Assembly (NCBI RefSeq): GCF_002104995.1
Contig: NW_024468255.1
Location: forward strand, 434,001 to 498,000
Length of the DNA stretch: 64,000 nucleotides
Reading direction: 5' to 3'
Source of the DNA: Linderina pennispora
Lineage: Eukaryota > Kickxellomycota > Kickxellomycetes > Kickxellales > Kickxellaceae
Part shown: positions 9,848 to 22,655 of the stretch, piece after piece
Numbering within the stretch: position 1 is the first letter of the stretch
Layout of the letters: every line of letters begins with the position of its first letter
Made by a program: the position numbers and the translations under genes
Notes under the pieces: generated by a model
What the model saw: the letters and a program-made list of their open reading frames with translations, nothing else
Databases searched by the model: none
Told to the model about the DNA's origin: nothing

Positions 9848-10351
9848 ATGCCATCCGTAGATCTCTCCAAGCTCACGTTCCGACTTGTCGCCAACGAAAA
9901 GGAAGTGCGGGACGCCCACCTCATCGAAGAAACAGAGTATCCTGCCGACGAAGCCGCAAGTCTCTCCGCCATGCTATACCGTTTCCAAACCGCGCCAGAG
10001 CTGTTCCTTGGTGCCTTTGATACCGATGGAATTGTCGGCTATATCATGTCGACGCGGTCATCACTGCCACTAGTCACCCACGAGGCAATGGAAAGGAGCG
10101 ACCCCAAGGGACAGACGGTCTGCATCCATTCAGTCTGCACGCGCCAAGACTGGCAGCACAAAGGGCTGGCGACACAGTTGCTGCTAAAGTACACGAAGCT
10201 GGCGAGGGAGCTGGGCAATGTCAGCCGTCTAGCAATGATGTCGCGCGAGAACCTGGTTGGGTTTTATGAGCGTGCAGGATACAAGTGCTTGGGCCCGTCT
10301 GATGTCCAGCACGGCGAAGAAAAATGGTACGACTGCATTATCGTTTTGTGA
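9848..10351 (+). CDS. GNAT N-acetyltransferase, arylalkylamine/polyamine type
   Basis: A 167-residue acetyl-CoA-dependent acetyltransferase. It resembles animal serotonin N-acetyltransferase (AANAT) and its yeast relative Paa1, which acetylates polyamines and arylalkylamines. Seen: the EAMERSDPKG block followed by HSVCTRQDWQHKGLATQLL, where QHKGLA (103-108) is the pyrophosphate-binding loop of motif A. The YERAGYKCLGPS motif-B tyrosine region follows near 144-154. No signal peptide. It converges on URB1 with 35 bases between stops. Substrate cannot be read from sequence. Confidence 0.85.
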   Translation: MPSVDLSKLTFRLVANEKEVRDAHLIEETEYPADEAASLSAMLYRFQTAPELFLGAFDTDGIVGYIMSTRSSLPLVTHEAMERSDPKGQTVCIHSVCTRQDWQHKGLATQLLLKYTKLARELGNVSRLAMMSRENLVGFYERAGYKCLGPSDVQHGEEKWYDCIIVL

Positions 10352-10386
10352 CTCAAAATAAACTAAAAAGCCACTAGGTACCTAGG

Positions 10387-13300
10387 CTAGAAGTCTGTGC
10401 GGCGGATCCACGAGACAATCTTGGTGGAGCTGGGGGCATTTGACGCCAGAACACGGCTAATGACCTCGGCCGATCCCTTTCCCAACGAGCACGTCCAGAG
10501 CAGCAGCGATTCGACACAGGCGCGGTACTCGTCTATCGGGCTAACACCAGCAGCAAATAGTGACTCCGAGAACTGGGACAAGACGACAGTCTCGATTGAT
10601 CCCGGCTCACTGCCACTGGGTTCGCTAGGCTGAGCAATGGCTGGCTCTAATGGCTTGAGTGCCTGGATGGCAAGCGAGGCGATCGGCGAGGACTCCAGCG
10701 CAGTCGACTTGCCGCCAGCGTATGACTGCATATCGGACAGAGTCACGGCAATGTCAACTGACGTGTGAACCAGAGCTAGAGCGGTTCTGACAACACCCGG
10801 GCTCCGCCAGCCAGCCATAGCCATAGCTCTGGCAGCTCCATCAAGCACGTGCTGCACCACACTGATAACGATGCTCTGGCCGGAGGCGTTCGCCTGGTCC
10901 TGCGACTTGACGGCCCAGAAGCGGCTGAATTCCTTGCCGTCTGCGCCCAGCGAAAAGTTTCCGACAATTCTCGCCAGTAGTCGTGCAAACGCAAGCAGGT
11001 TGATCAGCGCTGCCTGCATCTGCTGAGTCGCAATAAACGTGTTTCCTGTAGCTCCCTCGGCCTTCACCAACGACGCCGCCCCTAGCAAAGCATTCAGCTG
11101 CAGAGAGACCTGCTGGCGGATCCAGGTCAGCAGCGACGGGCGACGCTTAGACACATGCTGCAGTAGCCCGTCAGAGTTTTGTCTGCCAGTCAAATTAAAC
11201 GCCATGGTCATTGCCGCTCTGCTGGTCAGCACATCGCCCAAGGGATTCGACGCCAGTGTGAACAGAATGTTGGCGACATTGGCGCGGCGGAACGCGTCCG
11301 ACGAGCCGTCAAACGACCGGGCGCTCTGTGCCGCCATCCTCAGAATATGCACGCGCTCGCGCTTCGTGTTTGTCGTTGACTTCATCGCCGAACGCAGCAG
11401 TGGGATCTCGTCAGCGCTCAAATAAGGCTTGGACAGAAGGTGCTTGTTGACGTGGCCAAACATGACGTGGTCAGGGTGCATCAGGACGTTCAGGGACGAG
11501 GCGGCAAACATGGTCATGGTTAGAGGCACGCGCGGGTACTCCCACTGGGTGCGCTCCGTGATAGCGTTGCGCAGGCTGTTGAACAGCAGAAGATACTGGC
11601 GCTGGCCACCCAGTCTCTGCGCACTGGTGAGAATCGGGTAGAGTGCGTCAAGGATGAAGTACGCCAGCTTGCGGGTCTTCTCGCTGGCTGAGGATAAGGC
11701 AACAAACGCAACGCCGGCAGCGTTAATGTCAAACAGCCGACGAATGTCAAATGTGTGGCCGGATGCCACGATCGACCAGACCCACCTAAGCACGAATTCG
11801 TGGTCGTAGACTTGGCCCAGCTGCTCCTTGTCAGTCTCCACTGCGGCTCCGAATTGAACTGCCAGCATCTGCTGAACCGGTGAGCCATCATCGGTCTGTT
11901 CAACTGGGAAGTTTAGCACCGAGCGGAACAGCCTACCGCTATCGATGTTAACAATGGCCCGGGCAATGACATCCTCATCGACGACACCCACGTCATTTTC
12001 GTTTCTGTCGATCAGGTACGCGATCCGTCCGATCCGGTCTCGGATATATGTCTTGGCTGCGGAGGGGCCAAACAGCAACAAGCCGCGCATCACACTTTGC
12101 CGTGTCGTTGCCTCGTAGTCGCCAATAACTCTGAGCAGGATTTTGTCTGCCAACAACCGGCTGCCGCCATAGGCACCGACCAGACTCTCAAGTTCGTCCA
12201 AGCACAAGTAGTCATCCAGGGATGCCGACCAGCGCGATAGCGACGGCTTCGCCAGGTTCCACAGCGCAGATATGAGCAGTGCCAGTGGATCGCGCAGCTG
12301 CGCGTCCTGTATGCGTGAAATGAAGCAGCGGCAGTTGAGGAGCTGCTTCAGGGCATCAAACCACTTGAGCTCCGGATCTGGTGTCAGCTGGTACGCCTCT
12401 GTGACAGTCTGCACGGTCTGGGCGACAAATGCAAGCAGCCTGTACACGGACACCGGGTACTTGGTGCTGGCAGCCTGGACTTCGGACTCCTTCCACCCTG
12501 AGGCGATAGAGAACGGCGAGCAGATATCGCCAATGAGCATATCCAAGCCACTGAACAAGCTGGAAACCGCGGTCTTGGCCACCTCAGTATCGTCCACCGA
12601 CACATCGACATCCATGGCGTCGGGTCTGGTAAAGTGGTCCAACTGGAAGCGCAGGCTGAACTCGCAGGCACTGGCAAGCACATCCATGGATGCAAACTCG
12701 CTCTGGCTGGCCAGTTCCCGGCTCAGGCTGAGTGTTTCTGCCAGTGCTTCAAAATGGGCCGTGAGCTCGGTCGGATACTCGCACACACGCAGCAGCTTTG
12801 AGCGCAAAGCAGCTGCACGGTTCGAAGTGGCTTCCTCGCAGAGAGCGTCGGCAATTGCAGGGTCTGCTGTGCCCTGGATTGCAGCGCTCATAGCAAACAC
12901 CAGCTCAGAGTCGTTTGCCAGCTGATCCGGGGCAATGCGGCTCGCTGTGTCCAGTAACTTGGCCCTGACATCGCTTGCCATATCAGCCTTACCCCAGCTA
13001 ATGCGGCCATACGAGTCCTGCGTGGAGCACGCCTGGGCCAAATTCGCCAGGAGCCAGACCAGGAGCCATGCCTGGTGCGACGAGCTCTTGCACTGCGTGT
13101 TTTCAACAACCCACTGCCACACAGTCTTGCGCAGCTGGCCATCAGCAGCCAGAAGGCGAGCAAGAATCTCTCGCTTGCCTGCATCTTCGCCGAACGCGCC
13201 GTCGATGTCTGCACGCTGCCACAGATTGCAAACCACAGCCAGCACATCTACGACATTGTCGCCAGCCGAGTACCGCTGGTCAAAATGCACCAACGCGGAT

Positions 13301-16300
13301 TTTGCTTGGGCAATTCTGTCAACGAGCTTGGACTGCACCGAGCCTGTCAAAAACCCAGGCAGCGCAGTGACCCGCTTGACAGTGTGCTCCAGTGCGCTGG
13401 CGTTTTGTGAGCTGCCCTCTTTCCCGCTCAGCCGCGCCGTCCACAGGCCAATGATCCGCACCGACAGCTTCTCCTTGACTGCCACCAAGCTGCCGCTTGA
13501 CTCCGAATGGTCGTCAAGCAGCGTGTATGTTGTCGAAATCAGCGACGGCAGCAGATCAGCGTCAGCAGAGTCGCGCTCAATAACAGCGCCCAGGGCCGCT
13601 GCTAGAGTGGCACGCGCTTCCGATCCGATCACAGGTGCAATGGTGCGCAGCAACATTAGCGAGTGCTCGCTTGGCCTGTCGGCAGACGCAGTGACGCAGT
13701 CGGCAACGCGTCTAGTCAGTGCATGCCACACCCTGGCAGCAGCTGCACAGTCCTTGTTCGACTTGCGCGCCAGTTTGCAGACGTAGAAATCAAACGCCTG
13801 CTGCAAATCCGAATCGCCAAGATTGGCCTGGGGGGTAAGGGCTTCAGCATATCGCTCCAAAACAAATGGCTCAACGCCGCGGGCCGTCGCGTGTGCAGTG
13901 ACAAGCTCGAATGCGAACGCCAGCGTATCAGGCGTGTTTGTCGACCAGCCCACCAGCCGAGTTGCGTACGTGCAGAACTCCGCTGTGCCGCTGCTGGCAA
14001 CCAAGAGCGCGGTCAAAAGCTGCTTCACCAGATCCCCACCCATCAGCTCGGTAAATGAGGTGCTCAGCAGCAGGGCGCGGAACAGAACCAGGCGGACCTG
14101 GGCGTCATCGAGCTTCAGCAGAGCCGGGGCCAGTGCGGTGAACCCAGCGTACGACCACAGCGACGCATTCTGCGAGTCACAGCGCGTGATCCACACGGCG
14201 ACCACCGGAAGCGCCGCCCGCATGTCATCAGCAGGCATAGCGGCGACCTGCTCGACTAGCCAGCGGGTGATCATCTGCGGTTTCGCGGAATCAGCGTGCA
14301 GGCGGAGAACCTGGGCCAGTTTGTCGAGAATATCGGACGGGTCAGCAAACTCCATCTTCGTGCACGCGTCTGCCAAGTCCTTGCCCAGCTTCTTCGGTAC
14401 CTTGTCGGCTTTGGTTTTCTTGCCCTTGTGTGATTTGATCGCCGATAGATAGGTTAGTGTTCCCGACAATGAAGTACTGAATGCCTCAGCGACCTTGCTG
14501 TAGTGATCTTTGTCAGCCTTCGCACCGGCCTTGGCCAGGCGTGCGTCAAACAGCTGCTTCGCACACCCCTCGATGAACGATCTAAGCTGCTTGGCCGCTC
14601 CCTTGCCCTTGAGCTCTGCGATCCGGCTCACAAGCTCTCGAATAAACGCAAACATGTGGTTCACACACATCTCGGCAGCAACCTTGCCCTCGCTGGCATC
14701 CTTCAGCCTGCTCGCCAGTGGGCCGTTTCCGCTAGACGCCTTCAGCAGCGCCGCCTCGACCACCGCTGGCAGCAATGGACTAAACGGCAGCGAATCCGCC
14801 GACGTCAGCGCCTGGATCCGGTCCACGTACTTGTACGGCAGCCGGGCAGCCTGCGCAACAGCATCCTCGAGGAATGAAACCAACGCCTGGCCACCCTCCA
14901 AATCGCTCTGCGAGATCTGTCCGAGCCGCACATTTCTGCAGGCCAGCGGCGACGTCAGTGCAGCCAGGGTGTCGAGCCAGCAGTTGGCCTCGCGGAATGC
15001 CATATGGCACCCATGCTCATGATCAAACAGCCCCGATGACATCAGCGCGTTAATGCAGACGGTGCGGGCATTGCGACGCAGCTCTGGCTGCACCGCAAAC
15101 AAGTAGATGGTCAGGATGACACCCAAATTCGTGTGCTGTGTGGAAGACCCGCTGGCCTTTGCTGTCCACTTGATGTGCGCGGCCGGCGTGGTTGCAAGTA
15201 CTTGCAGCAAATACAAGAGCGTGTGCGCGCTCATAGGATTGCGCACCTTTGAGCTGCTGGCAGCTCCCGTAGAGACCACCTCTGCCAAGTTAATGTCAGC
15301 AATGAGCTTTCCGATTTCGAATCGTGACTCGATGATAAGCTCATTGAAGTGCTCCTGGTAGCCGTGGACAATGCGCATAAGCACATTGCTCATCAGGGCC
15401 CGCTGGCACTCCGCCTCCCGCAGGTCCTCGTCCGCCGACGTATCGGAGGCAGCCTTGCTCTGAATCTCCTGGTGCGCCGAAATCACAACCTTCCACTCAG
15501 GGATTCTCTGCTTGACGGCCGCCAGCAATTGCTTCTCGAACACGCCCCATTTGCTGGTACTGTCGCCTAGCTTGATCTCGCTCTGGATCCAGGCCCGTGC
15601 CATAGCCAGCTTGCGCAAGACAAGATCAATAATCAGAAGATTGCGGTACCGCACCAACGCCGAATCCTTGTGCTGCAATCCACGGCCAACAATCAGCCGC
15701 GTCAGTGGGAATGGCGCGACGTGCTCAACTAGGGTGTTGAGCCTCGGCGGCCCATGTCTCTGTGGATCGCCCTCTTTCGGGACAGGCAGAGGAAGCCCAA
15801 GGATCTTGAGCGCCAGCGTGGTGTTGCCGAGGTACCGCAACGAGAGCCGCGGCTCGAACGAGCACGAGATGTTTCGCCAAAACGGCGCAATTAGCTCGGG
15901 GCTGGCCCGCAAGATTGAAACTGCCAGATCTGTGCGCTGCCTGGACTGCGACGGGTTGATGCGCTGGACGAGGATCCGCAGGACTGCGCCATTGCACAGA
16001 TACTGCAGCTGCCTAGAAGAGCCGCGCGACAAGACCGCAACATCCTGTATGTCCTCGTCATCGCCATTGTCCAGGCCATCGCTGTCCTTGTCGCCGGCCT
16101 CGCTGGCCCACTTGCGCGGCGCCGGGTACAGCCCATACTCCTTGAAGCATATCCCTACTCCAGGGTGCGTCATCAGCCCGCTCATAAACCGGATGATCAG
16201 ATCCGATATTGTGTCGCTCTGGAACCGCAGATCGGCGTCGGTCACCTGCGGCGCAAACATCTCCATCTGGGCAACGCCCACCCTGCGCAACTCGACGACC

Positions 16301-17324
16301 TCGTGGTTGTCTGCTGCTCGCATAATCATCTCAATGACGCGTGTGCCAAACAGCGATATTTTGTCCGACCTCCGAACCTCATCATTGGTAACGATGCCGG
16401 TATGTACTTTGTGCAGGAACTCGCTCAGCTCAGGGTACGAGTCCTGCTCCACGCCCTTGAACAGATCACGAATCAGGCTGCCGCTCCTCAGCAGCTCCTT
16501 GGCGCTGGTGCAGCGCTCGGCCGCAAAAAACGACATCACGAAGCGGATCCACAGCATCCGGATGCCAGTGGCCGTCCCCTGTGCCCTGATAAACGGCAGC
16601 TGGCCCAAGGTCTTGATCGTCCAGTCAAACGCCATTCGGATCTCATCAGCGTGCTCGCCATTAGCAAACACTACCATCTGCGTCAGCAGCTGCAGAACCG
16701 CTGCGCACGCAAACGACCGCGGCGTCGAGAATGCCCGGTAAATCGTCTTCATGAACCCCTCCATAACGACGCTGATCAGCTTGTTGCCATGCCGACTTGT
16801 CGATGGCGTGTCAAATACCTCCAGGAGGCTGGCCAGCGTCACGGGCACCAGGCCGTCCAGGCGCGCCACGGCGTTGGTGGTCGCCAAATGCCAGGCCGAA
16901 GAGAGATCGGAGAAGGACTCGGGCAGCTCAGCCCACTCAAATACGACGCGCTTGTTGGACTCGCGCAGCGCACGCTCCTCGGCAGTCTCCTGGTGGCGCG
17001 GCTTGCGAGTGCACAGCCTTAGGTGCTCTCGGAAGTGCGTGAATCCTACAGCAGCGAGGAGCAGCTTAGATGGTATATATGCACCCAGCCTATAACGAAT
17101 GCATGCGGGTGCTTGCGCTTACCTTGAACGAGCAGATCAGGGTTGGTTGTGCGGATGGACCGGGTTATCTCTTCGGAGCTCTTGTACGAGATCCGTGCGT
17201 CGTCCTCGCGGGTCGCCTCTGACCGACCGGCAGATACATGTGCGTTGTGTGCGCCTCCGCTATCGCTCCCGGAGCTGTCGTCTGAAGAGCTGGCGCGCTT
17301 GCGCTTCTGTTCCGGTGGCGACAT
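10387..17324 (-). CDS. URB1: URB1/Npa1, nucleolar pre-60S assembly scaffold
   Basis: A very large nucleolar protein needed for early 60S assembly and pre-rRNA processing. Two exons: 17123-17324 and 10387-17045, separated by a 77-nt intron (17046-17122, GTAAGC..TGTAG). Exon lengths sum to 6861, giving 2286 residues, close to human URB1 (about 2270). The first exon encodes MSPPEQKRKRASSSDDSSGS and an acidic, basic-patched tail; the junction rebuilds DLLVQG-FTHFREHLRL. The body is all-helical repeat with N-terminal Npa1-like segments (ASLLEVFDTP, GFMKTIYRAF) and a C-terminal block (LRWVWSIV, FVALSSASEKTRKLAYFIL, QYLLLFNSLRNAI) that matches the URB1 C-terminal domain as I remember it. An apparent start inside exon 2 is a TTG, not an ATG, which supports the intron. 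Confidence 0.9.
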
Positions 17325-17464
17325 TTTACAAGAAGAATAGCGAAATGCAAAGGGAGGGGAGCACAGGGAGCTGCTGTTTCCTCTCGGAAAAAATGTAACT
17401 GCTGTTGATTTGGAAATTTTGCGATTGAAGGGATGATTAGGAAAAGAAAATTGATTGGCCAGAT
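17325..17464. promoter_or_regulatory. URB1 upstream region with RRPE/PAC-like element
   Basis: Only 140 bases separate the URB1 start from the clathrin stop, so the URB1 promoter overlaps the clathrin 3' end. It contains GGAAATTTTGCGATTG (17412-17427). This combines an RRPE-like AAATTTT core with a PAC-like GCGAT core, the pair typical of yeast ribosome-biogenesis promoters. Function in this organism is inferred. Confidence 0.35.
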
Positions 17465-20400
17465 TTAGAACCCGCCAAACTGCGAGCCACCAAACTGCGA
17501 CGCGTTGTTGCCAGGCGTAGCTCCGCCGAACACGTTCGGGGCACCACCCGCCGTCGGTCCATTGCCGATCATGAGCCGCCCACCAAGGCCAGCCGGGCCC
17601 AGCAGCTGGTTGGCGCCGTCGCTGCTGCCGCCAGCACCGCCACTGCCGCTCTTCTCGACCTTGAGCTTGAGCTCGCTGACCTCGGTTGTCAGGGTATCGA
17701 CCTTGACCTGGTACTCGCGCACCAGGTTGATAAAGTACGGCATGGCCTCGTTGGACAGGCCATGGCGCCAGGCGAGCTCCATGACGACGTCCGAGCGCAC
17801 AAGGTCGTAGCATGTGTACAGGCATGCCGAGAAGCACGACGGGTTGCCCGACTCGACAAAGTAGCGCAGCAGGTCCTCGGCGATCTCGGTGCTGCCCGAC
17901 TGGCGCGCCGTGGTCATTGCATCCTTGTACAGCTTGTCCTTCTTGGACAGGTTCAGCGACTGGCGCCAGCGCTTGGCCTGGTTGTACAGATGCGCGGCGA
18001 TGCGCCGGAACTCGAGCAGATCGTGCTTCTCCAGGCGCTGCGCAAGGCCGATGCCGTCAAAGTTGTCGTGGTTGTCGATTGAGTTGCGCAGGCCGACAAA
18101 GTCCTCCTCCTCGATCAGCAGGTCGTTGTAGGCCTCGTTGACCGACTTGTTGTTGGTCGACTGGGCTGCGACAAGGTACTTCTTGATCAGAGGGATGTTG
18201 TCGGACTTTAGGAACATGCTGACCACGCGCGTGTGGTCGATGCGCGGCATCATCACGTTCAGCAGATCGTTCAGCAGCAGCGGCTGCTCGGCCAGATAGA
18301 ACCGAAGCGCCTTGTAGTACAGCTCAACGTTCGACACCTTGACGATGATGTCCTTGAAGCTGGCGTGCTCCCAGGCATCGGCCGAGTGCTGGATGATGGT
18401 CGTCGCAGCATTGTCGAACTCGTCGTAGTGCACGTACAGGAACACAAGCTCAGGCCACAGGTGCGCGGCCTCGCAGGCACGAATCACCTTCGGGATATTG
18501 ATCCGCGACCAGTACAGCTTCAGGTGGTCCATGATCTGCTCGGGCTTGTACTTGCAGTACAGGATCGCCAGCTCAGTGAACATGCCCATGTGCGCGCGCT
18601 CCAGGCCGAGGCCGTTCTCAATCAGCGAGCAGAGCTCATCGATGTAGCCGCCCTGCTCGTACTGGCGCACCAGCGGCTCCAGCTCCTCGGCGTGCACAAT
18701 CAGATGCAGGCCGCAGATCTGCGCCAGGCGGAACTCTTTCTCAGCAATACAGGCCGAGTTGACATCCTTCCACACCTGGGTTGAGTTGGCCTTGCGACCA
18801 CAGTCGACAGCAGCCTGGTAGTCGCCGAGGCGCACCAGAGTCGAGGCAAGGCGGGCCCAGTTGGACACGTTCTGGAACAGCAGGCGCGCGGCCTCAAACA
18901 GACCCTCGTCGTAGCAGCGGTCGCCGACCTTTTGCACCTGCGCGATGTTGGGCCCGCGCAGCATGTCCTCAAGGTCAGACAGACGCTCGGTCTTTGCGTA
19001 GGCAAAGAGCAGCTCGGACTCAACAGCGGGCTCACGCACCTTCTTGCGCGCCATCAGCAGGAAGCGCACCAGGTCGTCGAACTTGCCCGCATGGGACGAA
19101 ACATCGATGACCTCGGCGTAGTTGGTAGCATCGTCGGCACGCACGTACGAATCAATTGATTCCTTGATACGCAGGCCCTCGAGCTGGGCCTTACCAAGGC
19201 GGCTCCACACCTCGGGCTGGTCGCAGCGCTCGGCATACTCGTAGGCGCGATCAAGCGAGCCAACGTGGTCGATGAGCACACCAATGGCATCGGTGTTGAC
19301 CTCGAAGCGCTTGTAGATGTTGAACGCCTCCTCGTGCAGGCCGTTGTTGATGCAAATCTCAGCAATGTCCGGAGCGTCGTAGTTGCCCAGGCGCTCAATG
19401 TAGTCGGCCACACGCGACGGGTCGACTTTGACTGCAGTCAGAATAAGCAGGTTCTGCAGGTTGTTGTTGTTGCTGAATGGCGTGTCCTCCAGGATGATGC
19501 GCTCCAGCAGCTCGATCAGCTCCTGCGGCAGACCAGCAGCCATGAATGCCTTGACGCACACCGACACCTCCTCGGGATCATCGGCCTCCGGCAGGCTATA
19601 CGACACGATCTGGTCGATGAGCTGGCGGCGGTGGCTCTGGTTCAGCACGTGCTGGTCGTCGCCCGACAGCGCCTTGCTCCACAGACCCAGGTCGCGGCGC
19701 TTGATCAGATAGCGCGACTGCTGCTTGAACATGCTGTTCTCGCTGGTCAGGCGCAGCAGCTCGTCGTCGCACTGGCCCTGAGAATAGGCCAGGTATGCTA
19801 GGCTCGGGTCGCGCTTCTCGCTGTAGGCACCAATGACACGCGGGTCGTACAGCTTGTTGCTCGACAGGAACTTCTCGGGCTCGTAGTTGCTGTCAATGTA
19901 GATCTTGGCCAGAGCGTTGTAGACCCCCGGGTCCTGCGAGCCCTCGGCAGCCTTGGCCTCGAGCCAGCGGTGCAGGACCTTGAGGCGATTGCGCTTCTCG
20001 ACCTCATCGACAAGGTCGCTGATCGAGAACATGCCAGAGGTCGACGAGATAAGCGACTTGACCACCGACTCATCGCAGTCGACATCAAGCAGGGCACCAA
20101 CGACCTGGGGCAGACGCGACGGGTTGACCTGCTGGACATAGACTTCGATGTACTTGTTCATGCCGTTGGAATACAGGTACAGAACCAGATCATGCACGTA
20201 CTCGAAGCGGTCGCACACAATGATGAGCGGCAGCTGGTCGGGCAGCGACGCCTCCTTCAAATAGTTCTTGACCTTCTCGGCATCATAGTGGTCATTGTCG
20301 CGCACCACACGCTCGACCTCCTTGATCTGACCGGTCTGTGCAGCAGCCTGGATGTATTTGAACACGACGGCTGGATCCGTGGTGACATTGACGACCGAGC

Positions 20401-22655
20401 CCAAGTAGTAGTACAGGCCCTCGTTGCAGCGGTAGTTTTCGAACATGTCAATCAGCTTCTGTGCGCCGAGCAGCTCGCTGTACTTTGTCGCAACCTGCAC
20501 AACAATCTGCAGATTCTGCGCCATGTTGTGATCGAGCATCTGGCGCAGCACCGCCAGCGAGTCGTCGACCGACAGGTTGCCAAAGTAGCTAATGAGCCAC
20601 TCGCCATTCAGCACCTCAGTGTGCACAGCTACGCGCTTGATGTCGTCCAGGTTGTCATAGAGCTCAAGAGCACGCTGGTACAGACCAGCCTTCTCAGCCA
20701 GCTGTGCAACATACGGGCGGTCAAAGTGCGAGAACATGTTGTTGCCGAGGATGGCGTCGGCGACCTGCGGTGCACGCAGCAGGTTCATCTCAAGCAGCTT
20801 GGTCTGCAGGTGGGCCTCCTCCTCCCTGTCCTCCTTCAGGGCATCGAGCAGGAACCGCGTGGTCTGCTGGACCAGGTTCTGGCTGGTGAACACGCTGACC
20901 ACCTGGTCTGCAGTGACTAGAGGCGGGTTCTCCTTGACCAGCGACAGCGCAAAGTCGCACGCCTTGTCGCCGTCAATGCGCGTGATCTGCTGCAGCAGAG
21001 GGACCCAGTCAGGCGTGTAGTTGACCTTCTTGCAGTAGAGCACGATCTTGTCGAACTGGCCCGACTGCGCGAAGCAGATGACGACCTTGTTAGGCACGTT
21101 GGCACGCAGATATATCGACAGCGCCAATGTCGAGTCGTGCTGCATGACAATGTCACCCAGCTCCTCGCTGCACTCGAGCTTGTCCTCCTTGAGCCATTTT
21201 TCCAGCAACGCCTTGCGGTTCGATGCCAGCACAGGGCGCGCAAGCTCAATGGACTCGTACCGGTTCAACTCGCCCTTCTCGAGGATTGTGGCAAAGTACT
21301 GCAGGATCGGCTGCAGCTGGCCCGGCGCACTCTGCAGGTTTTTGAGCTGGTCGATCGTGTTCTCGGTGCGCAGCATTCCACGCGGCGAACTAGCGGCCAT
21401 TTTTGCCGCCTCGTTGTACTGGCCCTGCTGCATCAGCTGCTGGAACCGCTGCACGTACAGCTGGTCGGCGCCTGGGAGGTTGGCGCGCGACGCCATACGG
21501 AACGCAAGCTCAACGTTCCCCGAGTTGGCCAGGATGTACGGAATGATGGTGTCCTCATTGACATTGACGGACAAGACCTGGCCCTTGCGGTTGACGCCAA
21601 TGATGCCGTTATCGTGCTTGGTCGTGACAAAGACAGTATCACCGGAGATGCGGTTGGTGAACACGCACGCTCCGGTCTCCAGGTCGTACAGGTGGATAAA
21701 ACCAAACTTGGTTACCAGGTACACCAGCTCGTACTTGGGTCCAGCTTGCATCGAGACCGGGAAGTCGTTGACTGCCTCGGGCGGGAAGAAGATGTCGACG
21801 GCGCGCTTCTGGAATGGCGGGTTGCCCTCGACGTGGTCAATCTCGACAATGTGCAGCTTGGCACCAGCGGCACTGCGGGCAGCAAAGGCAAACACCTGCG
21901 TTGGCTGCGAGGCTCCCTCCAGCCAGATCTCTGAGAACTCGGCAGCGTGCGCCTCGATCGGCTGCGACGCGCCCCGGTCCTTGTTGAACAGCTGCATACT
22001 GCCAACAACACGGCCCTGCGGCGCCGAGATGCCAATCAGTGCCATCCAGTTCATCTTGGCATTGGTAGTGTAGGCAATGATTTGCGTGCCGGCTAGGTTG
22101 CCGTGCCGGTCAAACTGCTTCTCGGGCGACGACGTGCCCTCGATTGACCAGTGCAGCACGGAGGTCTCAGTAACCAGCGCAATGTCGAACGGGGTAATCC
22201 AGCGCCAAAACTGCACGTCCTCAGTCATCAGACACGACTTGACTTTGGCCTTCATCTCCAGGTTGAACACCTGCAGATTGCGTCCGGCCTTGAGCGCAAT
22301 GATCTTGTTTTCCGGGTTCATAATCGCAGAGTCCGCTGTAATCGGTCGGCGGAACGTCTTCGAGGTGTCGTCCATGTCCACAATGCATACCTGCTCGCGC
22401 TGTGCTGTCTTTTCGCGGATGCAAATGAATTTGTCCGACTGAAGCGTCAGCGTGTTGAAGCTGATGTTGCTGACGTCAATTCCCAACTCGGGGAGCTACA
22501 GTGTGAATAGTGTGCCCTTGTCAGCAAAAAACGACATGCTTGCTCTCATCTCGTCCGCATTGCTTATGCAGCCTCATCTGGAGGTCCAACCCTTGTCTAG
22601 GTGTGAAATTTACCTTGACGTGCTCCTGAAACGTAATCGGCAACTGATCGGCCAT
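17465..22655 (-). CDS. CHC1: Clathrin heavy chain
   Basis: Forms the triskelion legs of clathrin coats in endocytosis and TGN-endosome traffic. Two exons: 22614-22655 ([14 protein letters not shown]) and 17465-22495, with a 118-nt intron (22496-22613, GTAAAT..TGTAG). The frame closes to 1690 residues, the expected size. Seen: N-terminal beta-propeller ([19 protein letters not shown]), the linker, then successive clathrin repeats through about residue 1600. These include [36 protein letters not shown] and [20 protein letters not shown]. The C-terminal trimerisation region is followed by a short Gly/Asn/Gln-rich tail ending SQFGGF. The intron is right after the first 14 codons. Confidence 0.98.

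Noticed and set aside
17046-17837. Long reverse-strand ORF antisense-like to the clathrin end
   Set aside because: Only its last part, the URB1 first exon from 17324, is coding; the upstream part is a shadow of the clathrin coding region.
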